This document shows positions 43,533-43,741 of a DNA stretch of 43,741 nt, in pieces (the first letter of the stretch is position 1; each line of letters starts with the position of its first letter). Both the position numbers and the translations under genes were made by a program. Source of the DNA: Pseudonocardiaceae bacterium (GTDB taxonomy: Bacteria > Actinomycetota > Actinomycetes > Mycobacteriales > Pseudonocardiaceae). Under the pieces are notes generated by a model. It worked only from the letters and a program-made list of their open reading frames with translations, was not told where the DNA came from and did not search any database. The stretch covers positions 1-43,741 of the forward strand of contig WHTH01000037.1 of the NCBI GenBank assembly GCA_009377865.1, written 5' to 3'.

Positions 43533-43741
43533 CGGCCCGGCTCGCCCGACGGTGTCCGTGAACTCGACGCCGTGGGGGTTGTCCCGCCGCGCGACCTCCA
43601 TACTGAGGTTTTCTCAGCAAGATCGAGTCGTCCGGCGATGGCGTAGGACGCAGGTGTGAGGTCAGCGACGCCGACAGGCCCCGACACGCCGAGGATCGTC
43701 AGGTGCCAGGCCATGGCGTGGAGCCCCCGCTAGAAGAGGTC
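43533..43741. other. Window end without an assignable gene
   Basis: A minus-strand reading from ATG 43714 (MAWHLTILGVSGPVGVADLT) is open but runs antisense through the chimera and the small genes. It shows no domain and is not called. Nothing else was recognised. Confidence 0.4.

Noticed and set aside
42959-43714. A 251-residue minus-strand frame beginning MAWHLTILGVSG
   Set aside because: It is antisense to the PP-loop chimera and the third small gene. Its opening looks protein-like but the remainder is shadow sequence.

Overview
This is high-GC actinobacterial DNA (Actinomycetota), most likely from the Pseudonocardiaceae. The evidence is GTG/TTG starts, ATGA and GTGA overlaps, Lsr2, IdeR/DtxR-type iron boxes, a SigC-type ECF sigma factor, and the conserved minus-strand order dacB–zinc metalloprotease–tilS–hpt–ftsH–folE–folP–folB–folK–DUF3180–DUF6779–PrsW–DUF2520–panC–panD–coaX–(lysS)–lsr2–clpC. 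No rRNA, tRNA, CRISPR array or intact insertion sequence was seen.

Layout. (1) 1–203 is the 5' end of clpC on the minus strand. (2) 204–20439 is an accessory block of about 20 kb lying between clpC and lsr2. It holds an FhuF-like iron reductase behind an iron box, a lipid kinase, a MauE/DsbA pair, a SigC/anti-sigma/CopC/SOD-like/CopC cluster, an L,D-transpeptidase with a secreted protein ending in LPVTG, and four toxin-antitoxin modules. It also holds the wreckage of a siderophore ABC exporter pair, a siderophore-binding-protein fragment, a decayed SWIM/SNF2 helicase and an intact FecCD-type siderophore import operon. I see seven iron-box-like sites; two pairs no longer precede any iron gene. 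(3) 20440–38078 is the conserved core: lsr2, a roughly 93-residue remnant of lysS, pantothenate/CoA genes, folate genes, an ftsH interrupted by a 447-residue intein, hpt, tilS, a metalloprotease and dacB. (4) 38079–43741 starts with ppa (altered C-terminus) and becomes a second decayed region: LysR, HTTM-like and CutA remnants, an intact ArsR–SRPBCC fusion gene with a clear double operator, a VOC protein, a TPR regulator lacking its N-terminal part, three overlapping small genes, and an asparagine-synthase/DUF6624 chimera.

How it fits together. The core block makes folate and pantothenate/CoA precursors, salvages purines, modifies tRNA-Ile, finishes the wall (DacB) and controls membrane protein quality (FtsH). 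The accessory block concerns iron, copper and redox stress, but much of its siderophore system looks deleted or frameshifted. The most striking features are the intein inside the FtsH AAA module, which must splice for FtsH to work, and the loss of nearly all of the local lysS.
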